The notes below the pieces were generated by a model, which did no database searches, had not been told where the DNA came from, and saw nothing but the letters and a program-made list of their open reading frames with translations. A stretch of DNA of 64,000 nucleotides, from assembly GCA_016806645.1 (NCBI GenBank), contig JACSYO010001636.1, forward strand, positions 1,042,001 to 1,106,000, written 5' to 3'. Each line of letters starts with the position of its first letter. Position 1 is the stretch's first letter. This document shows, piece after piece, positions 13,209 to 28,200 of this stretch. Source of the DNA: Ophiodon elongatus (lineage: Eukaryota; Chordata; Actinopteri; Perciformes; Hexagrammidae). A program made the translations under genes and the position numbers.

Positions 13209-16200
13209 CAGGCTAGGATAGAAGTATGCAGGGTTAGATGGAAGGTGTAGAGGCTTGGGGAGGGGGCTGAGGGGGATGGGGGGGTTACGAGGGGCTCGTC
13301 CAGCACATCAATCAGACCCGGCGGTGTGTCTGTGTTCCTGTGCTCGGTCTGGCCCCGGGGCTGGGCTGGGGCGTGGCCTGTAGAGAGATGGGGGGCGGGG
13401 GGGCTCTGAGCAGGACTGTGCTTACCCGGCCTCAGCTAATGATAGGGCCAACTCTACTCAGTATAAATCACTCCGACCCATAAACACCACCTCCGCACAT
13501 CGAGTCCACTCACATGCACATGTAGCTTTACACACACAAAGTCTCAGTGACTGTATACACCTGTGCAGGCACGCAGGCCTTAACCTCACGTTAACGTAAC
13601 AATACACATTCTCACACAGCGGACAGAGACCCGACCTCGGGAGCGGAGAGGATACGGGGGTCTGCTGCCTCGTTCTAAAACACCTCTCCGCTCAAGACAG
13701 AGTTCTGAAATAGCTTCCGAAACGTCTCCTCCTCCTCCGGAGAGAACCAGACATGAAAAGGATTGTGAATGTTGAACACAGAGCTTTGACGGATAAGCGC
13801 AGCGAGGAACAAATACCGTCCAGAAAGCAGAGATTAAGGGAAGAAACCGTGAGATTGATGTTGTTTGGAGCCGCGCGAAGAAACACAAACAAATCCACAA
13901 ACACCTTCCTGTTTCTCCATAGAATGCCACCACCATCTTGGCTCCAATGCAGTTTGTGACTCTGCGTTCTGAAAGGCCATTATGCTAATGCGTTGACCTC
14001 TGGACGTGGATGTGTTTGCCAGCCTGAAAGGGCTTTTCCTATTTCCCTCTTCACTTCTCTTGGGCACACAATCTCCTGGCGTTTTAATTAAATTGGGAAA
14101 AGCTGCCAAAAAGGAGGGAGACATCCGCGATGTACTTGTTGCTGTTGTCCAGGAAAAGCCTTTGAATTCCAAATGTCAACCTTGTAGAAAATAAAGAACT
14201 TATTTTTGATGTTGGTATTTAAATTGAACCATTTGGGTAAAAAAAAAAAAAAAAACCTCGAGGACTTCCTCTGGAATTACTGAAGTCAGACGAACAGCTA
14301 CCAACTGAAACGTCCTTATTAGGTGGAGTCTTATTGAATCCCTTTCAACAAACACGAGTCAACGTCATATTTCAGCCTCCTCAGCACTTCTCGGGCCCCA
14401 TCGGGAAAGTGTGTGCTGAGCTTTGCTAAAGCAACAGCGGCTGGGCAGGTGAGCTAGAGTTACCATGAGCTGGTGTTTGTTTTGGGATCAGCTCGGGCGA
14501 TATTCACAAGTCCCAGCAAACCTTATATCTGCGCCACGCACAAGAACATTTTTTCTGGAGTAAAATATATACGCCGGTTCTGCCGAGAGTGTTCTAGACT
14601 TACAGCATTCGACCTTGCACTAATTTTAATTTTTTTCTGTCTACTTACATTAACCCTTCCTTTTAGTCTGGATACAGGACCGACCTTTGAGCCAAAGACT
14701 TCTCCACCCACCCTCTTTCAGCATAGTGTCATGTGTTTCTTGTGTTCTTAGCTGCCAATGATAAACACATCTTGATTGTGAATTTCTGTGTATATGAACA
14801 CTGTATTCGTCTCTATGTAAAAAAAAAAAAAAAAAGAAGTGTGTTGTGATGTAATTTCCTCATCTGGGTGTTGACAAAGCTACATGAGAAAACATGAGAA
14901 TACATCACATCCTATTGTTCTGCTGTTTGTGTATTTTTCAACCGCATGAAGCTTTGTCTCAACCCACATCACCCTCCCGTTTCTTTTTCATGCTGCTTCC
15001 GAAAAGCGGGGGTCACATGTTAACACCCCCTTCTCCTCTCTCCCTCTCTCCATCTCTGTCCCGCCTCCCTGCAGAGACCTGCGCCGTGAACAACGGCGGC
15101 TGCGACAGGACGTGTAAAGACACGGCCACAGGGGTGCGCTGTAGCTGCCCCGTGGGATTCACCCTGCAGCCTGATGGCAAAACCTGCAAAGGTCAGTAGC
15201 TACACGGACACGCGGGAACATGCCGCGTGTGCAAAGAGTCCCACGGCTTTACCAACACAGTCCCACGGCAGTCCGTGAAATAGTCACGAAATGAACCCTC
15301 TTGGTGTCGCTCGGCAAGACTTATTTCTCGGGACGACAAAACTCAAAGCTAAAGCAAAGCTGGATATTGGTTTAGGCAACAAAACCGGTGGTTTAGGAAA
15401 AACAACGTCATGAAAGTCCTGTGTTTGTTGGACCCATCCACCTCCCCTCACGCCCACTCTGAGTGGTCTTTGTCCGTATTTGACACTACGTCACTAGCTC
15501 CGGCCGTTGCATAGTCACATGAATGCATTTCATTTGTGTGTCCACCATGGAAAACAATCCGAGCTGACTTTCCATTGGCATTGTCTTTGTGCTGAGCAAC
15601 ACTGGAAAAACTGACAAATCTTGTCCCAGAACAGAAAACCAATAGATTTTGTGATTATTTAAAGACCTGCCATTGTACTGGGCTGGCTTTTGGCAAGACC
15701 CGCCCTGCATAGCCTTCAAGCGCTAAGATTGGCCTGGCGTCCATGCTCTTGCGAGGGACCAGCCCCATGATTTGTTCCGGACCTATACCCTGACCAATGA
15801 GCTATCCTGATCCTAACCATTCGAGGTCAATGTCTAACCTCAACCAACTGTCCCAACCAACCATGCAGAGCTGCCAAGAAATGCAGTGGGCTCCGTAGGT
15901 ACGCGTCACTAAGCACTCTGTGTATGCAGAGGAGGCCAGGTCCACCTGCCATGACTGGTATCTGACTGATCCAGAGCCAAACCGGAGCCCCCGCCATCCG
16001 CTTCACTTCCAACCGCACTGAGCTCCGGTCGCGGTCACTGCCGCCACTTGTTGTTGTTGACATTGCCTCCGAGCATTTCTCCTCTTCCGCCAGCCTGCCA
16101 CTGACGTCAGTGACAGTGGTCCGAGGAGAAGGCGGCCGCAGCCTGGGCCTGAACATCCCCAACATATTATTCTGGTGTCTTTCGTCCTTCCTCTAAGCCA

Positions 16201-17204
16201 ACAGCCTCGCTGAATGAGGCGAGCTGTGGGGTCAGACAGTGGTCTCTACAGGCCGCGGGCCTCGTTCCCCTCAGGGCGGGACAGTTGCTCCCTGCAGACA
16301 TACACGCCCGTCTAAAGGGAAAGATTTTAGTACAATATTTGCTCTTTGCGTTATCTCTCAGCAAGGAAACATTGTTCGGGAGTTAGAGTGGCAATTTCAT
16401 ACTAAAGATACATAACCTTTGGTTGATACCCACTTGATTTGATTAACTGCTGAAACCTCTTATTAGTTTCATATAAACTTTTGACTGCAGTTTTGCAGCA
16501 AGCTTAATCTATTGCAGCGTTCATTTCAACACATGGCTATTGTTTTAAGAGATAACCTGTCCTTTAACCAAAGGGACATTTCCTTTCTGTGTTCATATTC
16601 ATATAATAATTATACATCAGCGTATGCTTGGTGGTGTAAAACGTTAGCGATATGGAGAAAATCAAACAATATTTTTGACGGAATACCTCGATATTGATAT
16701 AGCGACGATATTGTTGGGTTGACTTTTGGTGCTTTCACAAAATATGTACACAATGACATTTATGATAAATTATCATCGGTAATATGGATAAGTGTGGAAA
16801 GATAAATAATAGAACAGCTAGAACCAGGAAAAGACACTTTTGCTACATTACGATATCCAAAAGCTAAGATGATACCCAGTCTCATATCCCGATATTGATA
16901 CAATGTTGATATATTGTATCAATATTGATATATTGCCCAGCAGAGCCTGTCTCATGTCTCTTGGGTAAAACTACCTGTAGGTAATTGTGAGAAGGCTAAC
17001 GATGTGGATGGAGAGATGGATCGGGGGGGCACAACCCCACAGGTGACAGACTTGGTCAAGGAGATATGAGAGTCGCCACAGCAACAAGGTGCAGGTCATG
17101 TGACAGCGGCATGACTCTTTAGCGCCTCGGAATTCCACGAGCATCGTGTGATGTGAGCTGGCTCTTTTGAATTGTATAGTAGTGTACGTGTGCGTGTGTG
17201 TTCT

Positions 17205-17265
<61 letters not shown>

Positions 17266-17401
17266 GGACTGAGTGTCTGGCTCTCGAGAATGTGACATGT
17301 AGGTGTGTGAAATCCTGGAGCCGGAGCTGTCTCAGGCCTGGCAGGCAGACGACGCGTCGGCAAACTTTGAGATGTTTGAACAGTGAGGCCCACGCTGCCC
17401 A

Positions 17402-17451
<50 letters not shown>

Positions 17452-20264
17452 CACCCGTGACATACTCACACAGACAGCACCATCCAGCTGCAGACTGGTA
17501 AATGTACTCAACTACAGGACATGCAGGACACATCAGTCAGTTCCTAACTTGACACCCTGAACACAAGAATGCAACATAATTCTCATAACTACCCTTTAAG
17601 AAAGCTGCCATTAGATGAACATATTAATGTTTGTACATTGGAAAACAACATCATTAAAATGTAATTTTTCAGTTGGGTAAGGTTTGGTTAAGTCTAGGTC
17701 CGTTAAGTTTAGGTGAGGGTCATGGTTTAGGTTACAGTAAGTTTTTAGGTAAGCTTAGGGGAGTTTCATCCTCATGGTTACAATAAAAACAATAATAACC
17801 GTTTGGGTTAAAGTCATTTTGAAACAGGATATGATCAGCGGTCTCCCCTGCTTCACGCACAAGATCATTGTCTGCCGCTAGAGGTCTCTCAATTAAAACA
17901 ATACCAAAAGATGGAGTTAGGTGACCTGACAAAGCAGCATGGGATCATGGGAGTTGTTGTTGTCACTGCAGTCAGCTTCTCCCCGTTAGGATTCTCTCAG
18001 TTTCCATCACTCTGGAGGTTTTTACCACAGAGGTCTCCTCTAAACCGGTAAAAACACTGAATACAGCAGGTTCACGTTTAAAATCAGTGTTTTCTCCGGC
18101 GCTGTTGGCTATTGGCTGTTGGCTATGAGCCGTGATAACTTCCGATGACTAAAATCCATCATCCTGTTCAAATACACAGTAAAAAAAACACCAAGACCTA
18201 TAAAGTTGATCGTAAAAAAAGGGGCTAAAAAACGGATAAAAGGTCAATTTATGGCAACTACTGGCAAACGGCAGAAAAAGGATATGACGGTACTGACGGG
18301 GCCAAATGAAACGCACCATTACCTTTATTAAAATGATAGATCTCTCTGGGTCTCAACTCAACCACATATATAGCACAGATCCAGTCGTATTTAGACATTT
18401 TGCTTCGTAAAAGTGACCCATTATACCTTTAAAGTGTGATGTTTTGTTGACTCATTGACGCCCTCCCTACGTGGACTTTGGCGCTCTGTAACGCCACCTG
18501 ACTTTAAGGCCAATGAAGGGCGTTGTCACGTAAACAGATGTTGTTTTGGGGCACTTTGCGGAAACAGTTGATGGTGTTTTTCCTGGGGGGGCGGAACATA
18601 TTGAACACGAAAAGCCCCGTTCATGAGGCCAGCCTCTCGGCTGGAGAAGCCCCTCCAGCAGTGCTGACAGACATGTAACACGGCAGTTGCATGCTGGGAG
18701 AACATCCCGTCCGCCGCTCTGATGTCAAGTTCAAGCCCAGCAGCTTGTGCGAACACTTCCACTCTGTCTCCCCGCGGTGATTTGTGGTCCTGACAGGACC
18801 CGGCATTTACAGTGGTGGAAAAATGAAAAGTTTCCCCCTCTTGTGTTCGGCCGGGAGTTGAGTGGAGAAGATGGATAGGAGTGCAGTCCAGCTGTGCCCC
18901 GCCCACATAATTTGGCTGTGGATCAGCCCCCCGGGCTTCATAAATCCCAGAGCGGGGATCAGTGCTGAGGGGAGCTGAGAGACACAGAGCAGGCGGCGCA
19001 CATCGATCAGTATCTATCACCCGGGCAGCGGGCAGGAGGACACACACTACGGGTGTGTGTGATGCTGTTTGTACCTCAGCTAGACCCAGACCACGATGTG
19101 CAGGACTCATAGGATGTGGGAGAACATGAATATCGAGTGACATCAGGTTTCTGAGGGGAGCTTTGAAAATCGGACTCTTTTGAGATGACTAGAGTGAACC
19201 CCACATTCTGGAGCTGAGGTAGAATGTACAAGTGGCAACCACATCAACTTCAAGGCTGAAAGGCTTGTCAGGAGGTGAACTTTGGCTTTTGTTTGGCAAG
19301 ATGTCTCCCATTCACTTAAAAGGTTCGCCCAAATTACCAAAGATACAGGTTTTGAGCTATCTGTCCCTGGAGATAGGGAGGTGAATGGAATTATGTTTTT
19401 TGTCCTCATAGCACTGAAAAAGTCCTCCGAGTAATCAACAGACTATGAACAGTTTTTGTTGGAACTATTTTCGACTTGTTAACAAAAGGGGAACAGACTG
19501 AACAAATAGTCCCAAGGAACGGCCTGGTCTCCTAGAAAATGGTGTTCCCAAACAACAAGCCTGAATTGTCAATTAAGTTTTGAAGGTTCTTGTTTGCTTT
19601 TGACGTTTTGCAGATACGTTGCTAATCAAAGGAGGTTGAGCCGGATGGATGAGTTTAAAGGAACACAGGACTTTCACGCAGGAGACAGACGTTCATGTCA
19701 AGTGTGACTCCAAAAGTCAATTGTGAGTTGCTAAGAAACCTGTTGACAGCCTGTGCTGTGGATTATCCAGCGGGATTCCAGATTCTTTTAACCTTTTAAG
19801 TGTCATTTAGCAGTTCACTAGTTAATAAAATCTAGATTTAAGGAATTTTGTTTTTCATCTGATAGTCAGCAGTAAAGAGTCAGACAGTAAATGAGTGAAC
19901 GATGATGAAAGACCTGCGACAAAAGGTCCTCGTTTGGACTTAACATGGTCAGCTTCTTAAACCCCTTGGCCTCAAGGAAGCTTCCATCTATACCCTTCTG
20001 AAACGGCTCCTTCCCAGGCCAGAGCCTATCCCAGCATGCACTTGACAGAAGGCAGGCTACCCGTTCTTAAACTGCATGTCTTTGGACCTACAAGGAAGCT
20101 ACCAGTGCATTCAAACTCTTGCTGTAAGGTGACTGCGCTTTATTTATTGACGAGGCCTGAAGAGCATTTCGTGTGACAGGGGGCTTCCTGTAACCTTGGT
20201 AACAGCACACAGAGGTTGCAGTGGCTCCCTGAGAGTTAGCGAATCAATATCTCCTGCTGAAGCC

Positions 20265-20330
<66 letters not shown>

Positions 20331-21098
20331 CGTGTCGACTCCGGTGGCACATGTAATCCCAGTCGTGTTAGCAGTGTATCGTAGTGTGCAGACAGGAGTA
20401 TAATTGCTGGCATTTAGTAGTTTACCAAACATAGTAGTTAGCGGCAACATAAGTGCCACACTGTGAGGTGGTCTCGTCTAATGTGCCACTGAAGTGCTTG
20501 ATAGAGACAGACAGCTCTCTCTCTCTCTCCCTCTCTCCCTGTCTGCGTCAACCTCGCTCTAAAGCCGAGGGGATGTGCCCCGTCGTGCCTGTCTATCATA
20601 ATCATTTCAATATAAACTATGCAGGGCATGTTTAAAACCCACCAGTCCGATAAACGCCCTTTCATCTGCGCTGACAGACGAGCCGGTTCAGCCTCTCACG
20701 ATGACAGACACGCCAACCCGAGGAGGCGGCTCATCACGGGGCCCTCGTGCCGACAACTGGGTGAGAAAGAGAGAGACGGAGGGAGAGCGCTGGGCGAGAT
20801 TCTTTTTTTTTTTTTTTTTAACCCTTTTCCAGATGTTTGATTAGAAGGTGCACGCTGGAGGAAGGATGAGTTACTGTTTGTGTGTGTATGTCCATGTGCG
20901 AGTCTGTTTCTGTGGGTTAATTAACACACATTGAGGTCGCGTGTCAGTCTGCACATACGAGCTCATTGGAGGCTGGATGTGTGTGCTTGCGGTTGCGTGT
21001 GGATGGTGTGTGGTCGGCGCACTGTGATGTACAGCACGCAGTTAGTATTGGCACCTGAGACACGTCCCCACTGGCCTGCATTCCTCCTCCACCTGAAA

Positions 21099-21166
<68 letters not shown>

Positions 21167-24100
21167 TATGTATCTAAGCATGCACTTTGTCACAATCGTC
21201 AGGTTTCCATCACAATTAAGAACAAGTTGTAATCGATTTTCCAGATTACAACTTGGAACCTGCAAAGTAAATGTGAATTATTATTATATTATTAGGAGTT
21301 TGGTGCATTAAGATGAACAGTTGGTGGTGTCAATTCTTCAGTCGGTGGTGTTAAACTATTGCAGAAGAAGAGTCCACATCAAGAGGACGTAGAGCCCCAA
21401 TCACCTCTTATTAGTGGAAAACGATGTAGAAAACATGATGGAAATATGTGGTTGTTTATACATAAGGGACAGCGCCTGTACCATTTTAGGAATATTAGTT
21501 GTCGTACATTACATTGGTGTTAATCATAGACTGTATGTAAGAAGTGGACGTAGTTGTTGTGACGTCACGCCATCTTGGCTTTTTGCAAACAGTCAATGGA
21601 AGTGACTTCATTTGGGCTGTTGAGGACCTGTCAATCACCTTGTAGCCCCGCCCCAAAGCATACCCTGCTTTATGGTCTGTTTGACTCTAAATGGACCATA
21701 ATTTACTAAATGAACATCATGCTGTATTGAAGAAGACTTGAAACTAGAGATTGAGACATAAACTCATGTTTACAATGTTTACTGAGGGAATAAATCAAGA
21801 GAGAAGTAGAGTCATTTTCTATAGACTTCTATACAACCAGAGGAGTTTAAAACACTTCAGCATTAGCTTCACTTTTCAGAATGGGCGGTTGTCGCCTGGT
21901 TTTGAATATGTATATTTATGCTCTTACAATCAACACTGTTGGTGTGATGATGCTTATGTGTGTTGGTCCATTTCTCTTCGAGGTAGCCCGGGGGTTTCTG
22001 TTGCCCCAGTGAGCAGTCACAGATTAGGGTCCACACTGGTCCTGGGCACTAATCAAGTCATAAAGCCGCGGCCTCCATCACCTTACATGACTGCAGCCCG
22101 GCCCAGCCAGGCCCAGATCACTGGCTGTTTTATTGTTGTGTAAAACTGAGAGTTTCCCTTGGCCCACAAGCACCCGCGGAGTGTTTGTTATTAAACAGAA
22201 TCGAGTGCTGAGGCCGTTTAATACCTGAATAAATACACGCTACCTCCCGGCCTCATGTCCGTCCTCTCCGCCTGCATGACCCAGCGAAGAAGACCAGCGC
22301 TCTCCAAGAAAACTAGATCCCCTGTCCTCGGTCCGTAATTATTTGTAGAGGTTTGGGTTTCTGCATATGTATTCCATTTAATTGCTTTTTACTGCAAATA
22401 TTTGGTGAAACTATATTTGGTAAAACTCTCCACTGTGTAGCTCGTACCCTGGAGGTATGAGTAGCACATTCCTGCAAGCAAGTCTAAGTGACAATGCAGG
22501 AGTTTTATCCCCAGTCGGTTTGTTCCATCTCAGTGTTTCTCTTAGGAACAAGGTAACCAGACAAGCCTCTTACATAACAGCCTGACCCTGGGCTTGACCT
22601 GTAGAGCGCAGGGGTCAGAGGTGAGGAGTTAGGGTTAGTCACTCCACCCTTATTGGTGGCGGTCGGTTTAGGCTTCAGCGCTGATCAATCAGGTCAGCCG
22701 GGGGGGCGGGAGGGGGGTCTTTATCAGGCAGCTGATCCCCGCAGCAGCATCAGGGTCCCTTCTGGAGTCGGGAGTCGGGTTTCTCATTCCAAACACTGGA
22801 CTTCTCAAACACAGCCCCGAGGCTTATAGAGGAGCAGGCAGGGGGGGGTGGAGGACTTGTTTCATTTGGCCCAGGTGGATGTTAGTGAGCCTTCTCATTT
22901 GGCCCTCAGCCTCCTTCTTAGCCAGAGCAGTGTATGTGAAGAGTTCACATCCAAAATATCTAATCTGGAAGAAAAATGAATCCCCTCAAGGTCACCGTTC
23001 CACTTCCAGTGGATTCACTTGAAGTTCTCGTAGTGGAGGAGGCCTGTTGTTTGGATTACTGACATATTGCTTTAAAAAGTGCCTGAATATGTTTTATAAC
23101 CAATATACGCTCAATTTATTTCCAATCAATTACTCAATGTCACATCAAGCAAACCTTCCAGCCCAATGACTTCGGCCCGGGTCACACCTGGCATCAACGT
23201 GAATCTCGGGTGATCCGATCACAGGTGGTGGTCTGGGCCACATATGGCCTCATTCCATTAGCAGTGTGTACATGGATGTGTCCTGGTCCACATGAAGGAC
23301 CGCCTACTCAGACGACCTCTAAACACAAGTACGTACTCATTCACTTGTATCAAACCGTAAGCTATTGGACCACAAGGTCTAAAATAGGCCATAGAGATAT
23401 AGCACGAGTGCGAGTGTGTTCCCTGGAACACGCCCAGGAATACACACAGTCTGTACTCTTTTAAATGTCTTCTTCTTTTAATTTTCGGCGGCCTGGGCAC
23501 AGGAAGTGCATTGCTGCCTCCTGCAGGTTAAAAACAACGACACAAATGGAAACGATGTACATATTTATTTGCATATAGAGCGAGGAAGTAAGATCCGATC
23601 GTATCGTAAAGCCAGGTGTGAACTGCAGTTCCTTGAGGGGCCACTGCTAGCTTCGCAGCGGCTCTTCAGAAACCAATAGGCGATGTCAAGGAGATGATTT
23701 ATTTTCAGTCTATGGTGGGCACTGGCGTACTGAGAGCTGTCTACTTGTGATCAGATCAGCCAGGACACTGCGGGTCTGAACAGGGCCTAGGATCCTCATG
23801 GTCTGTCACACAACACCTGGACCACAGTGGAGTCTGACTGAAACCCAGTTCAGTTAACTACGATTATAATGCAAACATGGAACTTTCTTTGACAGTGTGA
23901 CCGTTTAACTTCACAGCCGTGAGATAACAGCCAAGACTCTTAAGTGCCTTTACATCCACCTCTTTTTATGTGCATTTGGAATTCGCACATCGAAGAGTGG
24001 AAATTTGAAGGAAAAAAAAGCCCAAATATTGCAAAAGGTTTTTACGCTTGGCTGAGGAAGAGACGTTTGTGTATTGACAAGAAGAACATGTGACAAAGTG

Positions 24101-24972
24101 CAGTGAAGCGCGTAACTTAAATGTCACTCAAGGTTCCGCTCTGATGAAGAGTTGAAGACATCAGATCTGTGTGGAGCGATGAGGAGAATACATGAAGCAA
24201 ACAGAAATGTCATATTTCATACACATTTTGCACATTTTTTTTGCTTGTTTCACGTTTACCTGGTGCTCCTTTTATTACGTCACTTCATTGCGCCCTCTTC
24301 TTCTGCAATTGTGTAATGACACCCAACTTGGATTATTAGCACCACCAACTGCTGATGGCGATGCTTCCACCTCCAAATAGTGGATGGAAGTCTGCATCCG
24401 TTTGCATTTTCTTTTTTGCTGATTTTTTGTAAATTCTGTTAACATTTGCACAACATTTGAATGGAACCTGTCAGACCTGACAGGAAGACTCCCTCCTGGC
24501 TGGTGTGATCCCATCACAAGATGGTATCTAGTTTTCATTTAACATTTTTATTGTATTTCATATTAAATTAAATAACAGCAATAAAGGTTTACACATAGAA
24601 CAATATGCTGTAATGTTTTCATGGAATGGCCTTTAACAGGTTTCAGAACATGTTCTTAAATCATTTCAGAGTAATGTTGTTGTTTTTTTTTACTTTCCAT
24701 TTATCTCTCACAACTTTTCATTAGCTATGTTCAATTGGAAATAGAGGGCTTTTGCCAGTCTTTTTATTTCTTTATTTTGGTCGTTAAATTGCTCTTAAAT
24801 CCAGCTGTAAAAAGTACCACAATAGGCCGTCTGAAACCTGCACATGCAGGCAGCAGAGGATAGTCTGTCAGCAAGAGAGTTGAAATGCCTGTCAGAGCTG
24901 TGAGATACTCAGAGACAAACAGCTCCTGGCAAAGGGGGAACGTATTGATCGAAGGCCGGAGCAAGATATTGA

Positions 24973-25024
<52 letters not shown>

Positions 25025-25137
25025 AGATCCTTGTATTGTGAAAGTGACGAATGACTCCTCTCCCACAATGGCAGACAGAGATGGAAAGAGTTGGCCGTTT
25101 GTGGAGGAAACATTGAAGTGAGAGACATAACATCACC

Positions 25138-25224
<87 letters not shown>

Positions 25225-28200
25225 ATGCCTTTTACCCTTTTGTGTGACTGTTGGAAAAAAGCAGAGACAATTCCCAGTGCGGTTCGAGCTTCTTCTTCTT
25301 CTCTTTCCCTCAGTCCATGTGCAGTCCTATGTGAAGCACTAATTAGTTCATTAGGAGCGTCCTCATTACCAAACGCCTCAGGCCAGATGGCTTCTGGCAC
25401 CCCAGATGTTTGTGCATGATGACATCAAGCTGCCCATTCATATGTACATATACACAGATTGTATTCACAGTTTGATTCGTCTGCTCTCATACAGAGAAAG
25501 CTGTTGTAGCATTTCTACCTCTGTAGCCATGCTAGTGACTTGGCTCTATGGACGTCGATGTGAGTCTTTCAGTCTGTCTGAAGTTTGGTCCTAGGCTATA
25601 TTAATATCTCAACGACTATAAGATGGATTCCCATGACATTTATTTCAGAGGCTAAATCCCGGTGACTTCAGTTATCTCCTGACTTTTCATCTGCCACCAC
25701 CAACCATTCAAAGATTCTACTTATCCGGTCAAAATCTCAACAGCTACCAGATGGATTGGCCACATTTTGATTCTCTAACTTCTCATCTAGTGCCATCGTA
25801 CTCTGAATTGATCCGATACTTCTACGTATATGACCTGTAATGAATGACATTCCAATCAGTCTCAGTTGCACCTGCAGCCTTGTGGAACCTGTGTCAGGCA
25901 GAACATGTAAAGCCTCGGACAATTGTTCAGCGGACGCTTCCATTCATACTCCCATTGAGGCTCTGCGTCGGTGGTCTGGCCTTCCAGACATGCACATTTT
26001 CCCGATCCGCGCTCCATTCCGGTTATTTGCAGTAACGCACCAAGACGTTGTGTGCCAGAAGTTCAATGCCATTTGACTGTCACTGTATTTCTTTAAGGAC
26101 AAATTATTTAAGTATGGTTACCTGTGGAGCTCCTCGCATAACTTCTCTTCAAAACAAGCATCCACTTTGTTATCTTCTTCCTCCTCTTGGCAAACCAGCT
26201 AGAGGTACAAACACCACCTACTGGACATCTACGTCATCATCCGGACCCTCGTGGACAAGCGGGCGTGGACAGTATGAATTGGTCTTAACTGAGTGTTGAG
26301 GCATTATTCTCAAAGGCGTCTCCTTGATCTAACTTGGATTGTACCTCATTCGTACTTCGCTTTCGACAACAACATCTGATGAATATTGTGCTAATAAGCA
26401 AATACTAGCATGTTAACGTGACAAACTGCCATGGTTAAACATTGATGAAAGGCCCGCTGATGAAGGTTAAACACCAGAGGGACAACTGACATTTTGGGAG
26501 CTGCCACACACATCAGGCCACCCTTCATTCTCCCTTCACCCAAGCTCTCTCTCCACTCACTGAACTTTATCATTTCAAGATGTGCGGAGGCTTAATGTAT
26601 TTATTTAAGCTCAAAGCTTATTTAAGCTCCATTAAAGGTAATTATAGACCCCGTTATGAGGCTCAGCCATCCCCAGAGTGGCCATTAAGTGTGGGTAGCT
26701 GCGGCCGCTCTGCCAGTGTTTGTGGCTGCCAGAATAATTACGAAGCTGTGTCTGTCTGCATTGGGTAGACCGGGGTTGGTATCCACTGTTTTTACATAGG
26801 CATTAGAGCGGAGACGTCGTGGGCAGAGGGGGAATGTTGTGGACTTGCTTACTTGCCAACATGCCTGATTCGAGAATCCAGATTTCCTCAACTCCTGAAG
26901 CCGTTCTTCTTGTGGTTTCTGTGACATTTTTTTCTTATCTGATTCCTTAAAAAATCACAAAATGGAGGAAAAGATCAAGTTAAACTATCCTTGTCTTGAA
27001 AAGAAGTCTCAGAGTTAACAATTGTACAGTGTGTGTAGCCTGAAGGGAGGAAAGAAGGCCATCTCTCCTGCTGTCTCAGATAGAGATCAGCCCTACCAGC
27101 TACTGTCAGTATGTCAAAGAAAAGAACAAGAAGATGACCATGACTGATGTGAATCCTTTGGCAGGCGGTGCTGCAGGTTAGACGTGAGACAGCAGAGCAT
27201 GGGAGGAGCCAAACTGGGAATTAATTAAAAGCAAGAGAGAGTCAGATGGGAAGAACAGCACAAAGTCAAGAGGAGGTCATGGACTGGCAGTCGAGAGCAG
27301 ACCTTAGAGCTTCTCTCCTCATATGACATCACATTTCGTGACGTTTGACGGACACTTAAGTGTACTTGAACACCCTTACCTGTCCCACTCTCCTTAAAAA
27401 ACCCCAGAGCCTCATTTCCTTCCCACCAGCCACGGGGATATCCGTTTCAGCCGAGCCAGATGGAGGGACAATCCCTCTAAAAGGCCGCTGACAGGGCACA
27501 GCGGGACACAGTTTACTACATTTTTACCGCGGCGAGCAGCCAGCTCGTTGTGGATTCCTGTCTCGGCTCCATATTTAGATGAAGAGTTCATTCAGCAGAA
27601 GCTCCCTGAGGATACAGAGTGAGAGGATCAGGCCAGGGAGGCCAGAGTCTACCCCGATGGAAAAACACAGCGGCTTAGTTACTGGCTGTTTTATAAGGGC
27701 TACTATCACGCTACACTGAGAGCCATTTGAGAGTGTGTGTTGACTGGACCTCTCTGTCTCGCCACCTTCTCTTGACCTGTTAATAGCGGGCTCTGAATTG
27801 ATCAGGCTACCAACACCCAGTCACTGGCCCTATGGGGCTCTTGTAACCCCTCCAGTGTCAGTTTTGGACGTGTTAAGAATGGCATGTCAGTTTCCGCTCA
27901 TTACGTATATAGTGTCTTCTCAAAATAAACTTCCAACTACTGACTTTGTTTTTAGGTTTACTTACGCAACAAAACTAAAAGATCGCGGTTTGGGTTGAAA
28001 TAAGTATGTTAGTTCTACAAGATAAGTATGCTGGGTACCTTACTGGAGTTAGTAAAGTACTCAAGTTAAGTAACAAACTGAAGGTAAAATCTCAACGTTC
28101 ACTTGGTTTCACACGAGACACAAACAGCGGTCAGCTAGGTGAAAGTCCTGTGTTTGTTTGACTAATCCGACTAATCCTCTGAGAAGCTGGAGTCTGGAGT

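Larger units (their letters stand above)
6678..15074 (+). other. scube1: scube1 intron between the linker and EGF6 exons (8.4 kb)
   Basis: No exon is seen. It holds a poly-T run, modules of the dispersed repeat family (about 7427-7498, 7586-7635), two 11-bp GC-rich minisatellites (7630-7809, 8229-8489), two SINE-like fragments (about 9405, 12556), a DNA element with inverted termini (10729-11806), a teleost dispersed repeat (12067-12300) and (CA)n at 13156. The stretches 8500-9400, 9500-10720 and 13210-15070 show no repeat that I recognise. Confidence 0.6.

Noticed and set aside
17640..17760. GTTAGG/GTTTAGG-rich stretch suggesting interstitial telomeric repeats
   Set aside because: The units are irregular and the TTAGGG hexamer is not repeated in tandem.
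18526..19143. 205-codon minus-strand open frame
   Set aside because: No recognisable domain and no splice or promoter support; it fits a GC-rich unique segment by chance.
24909..25419. (Thr-His)n and (Cys-Val)n open frames around CA/TG arrays, also at 678, 17172, 20196, 34777 and 35829
   Set aside because: Translation of dinucleotide repeats, not genes.
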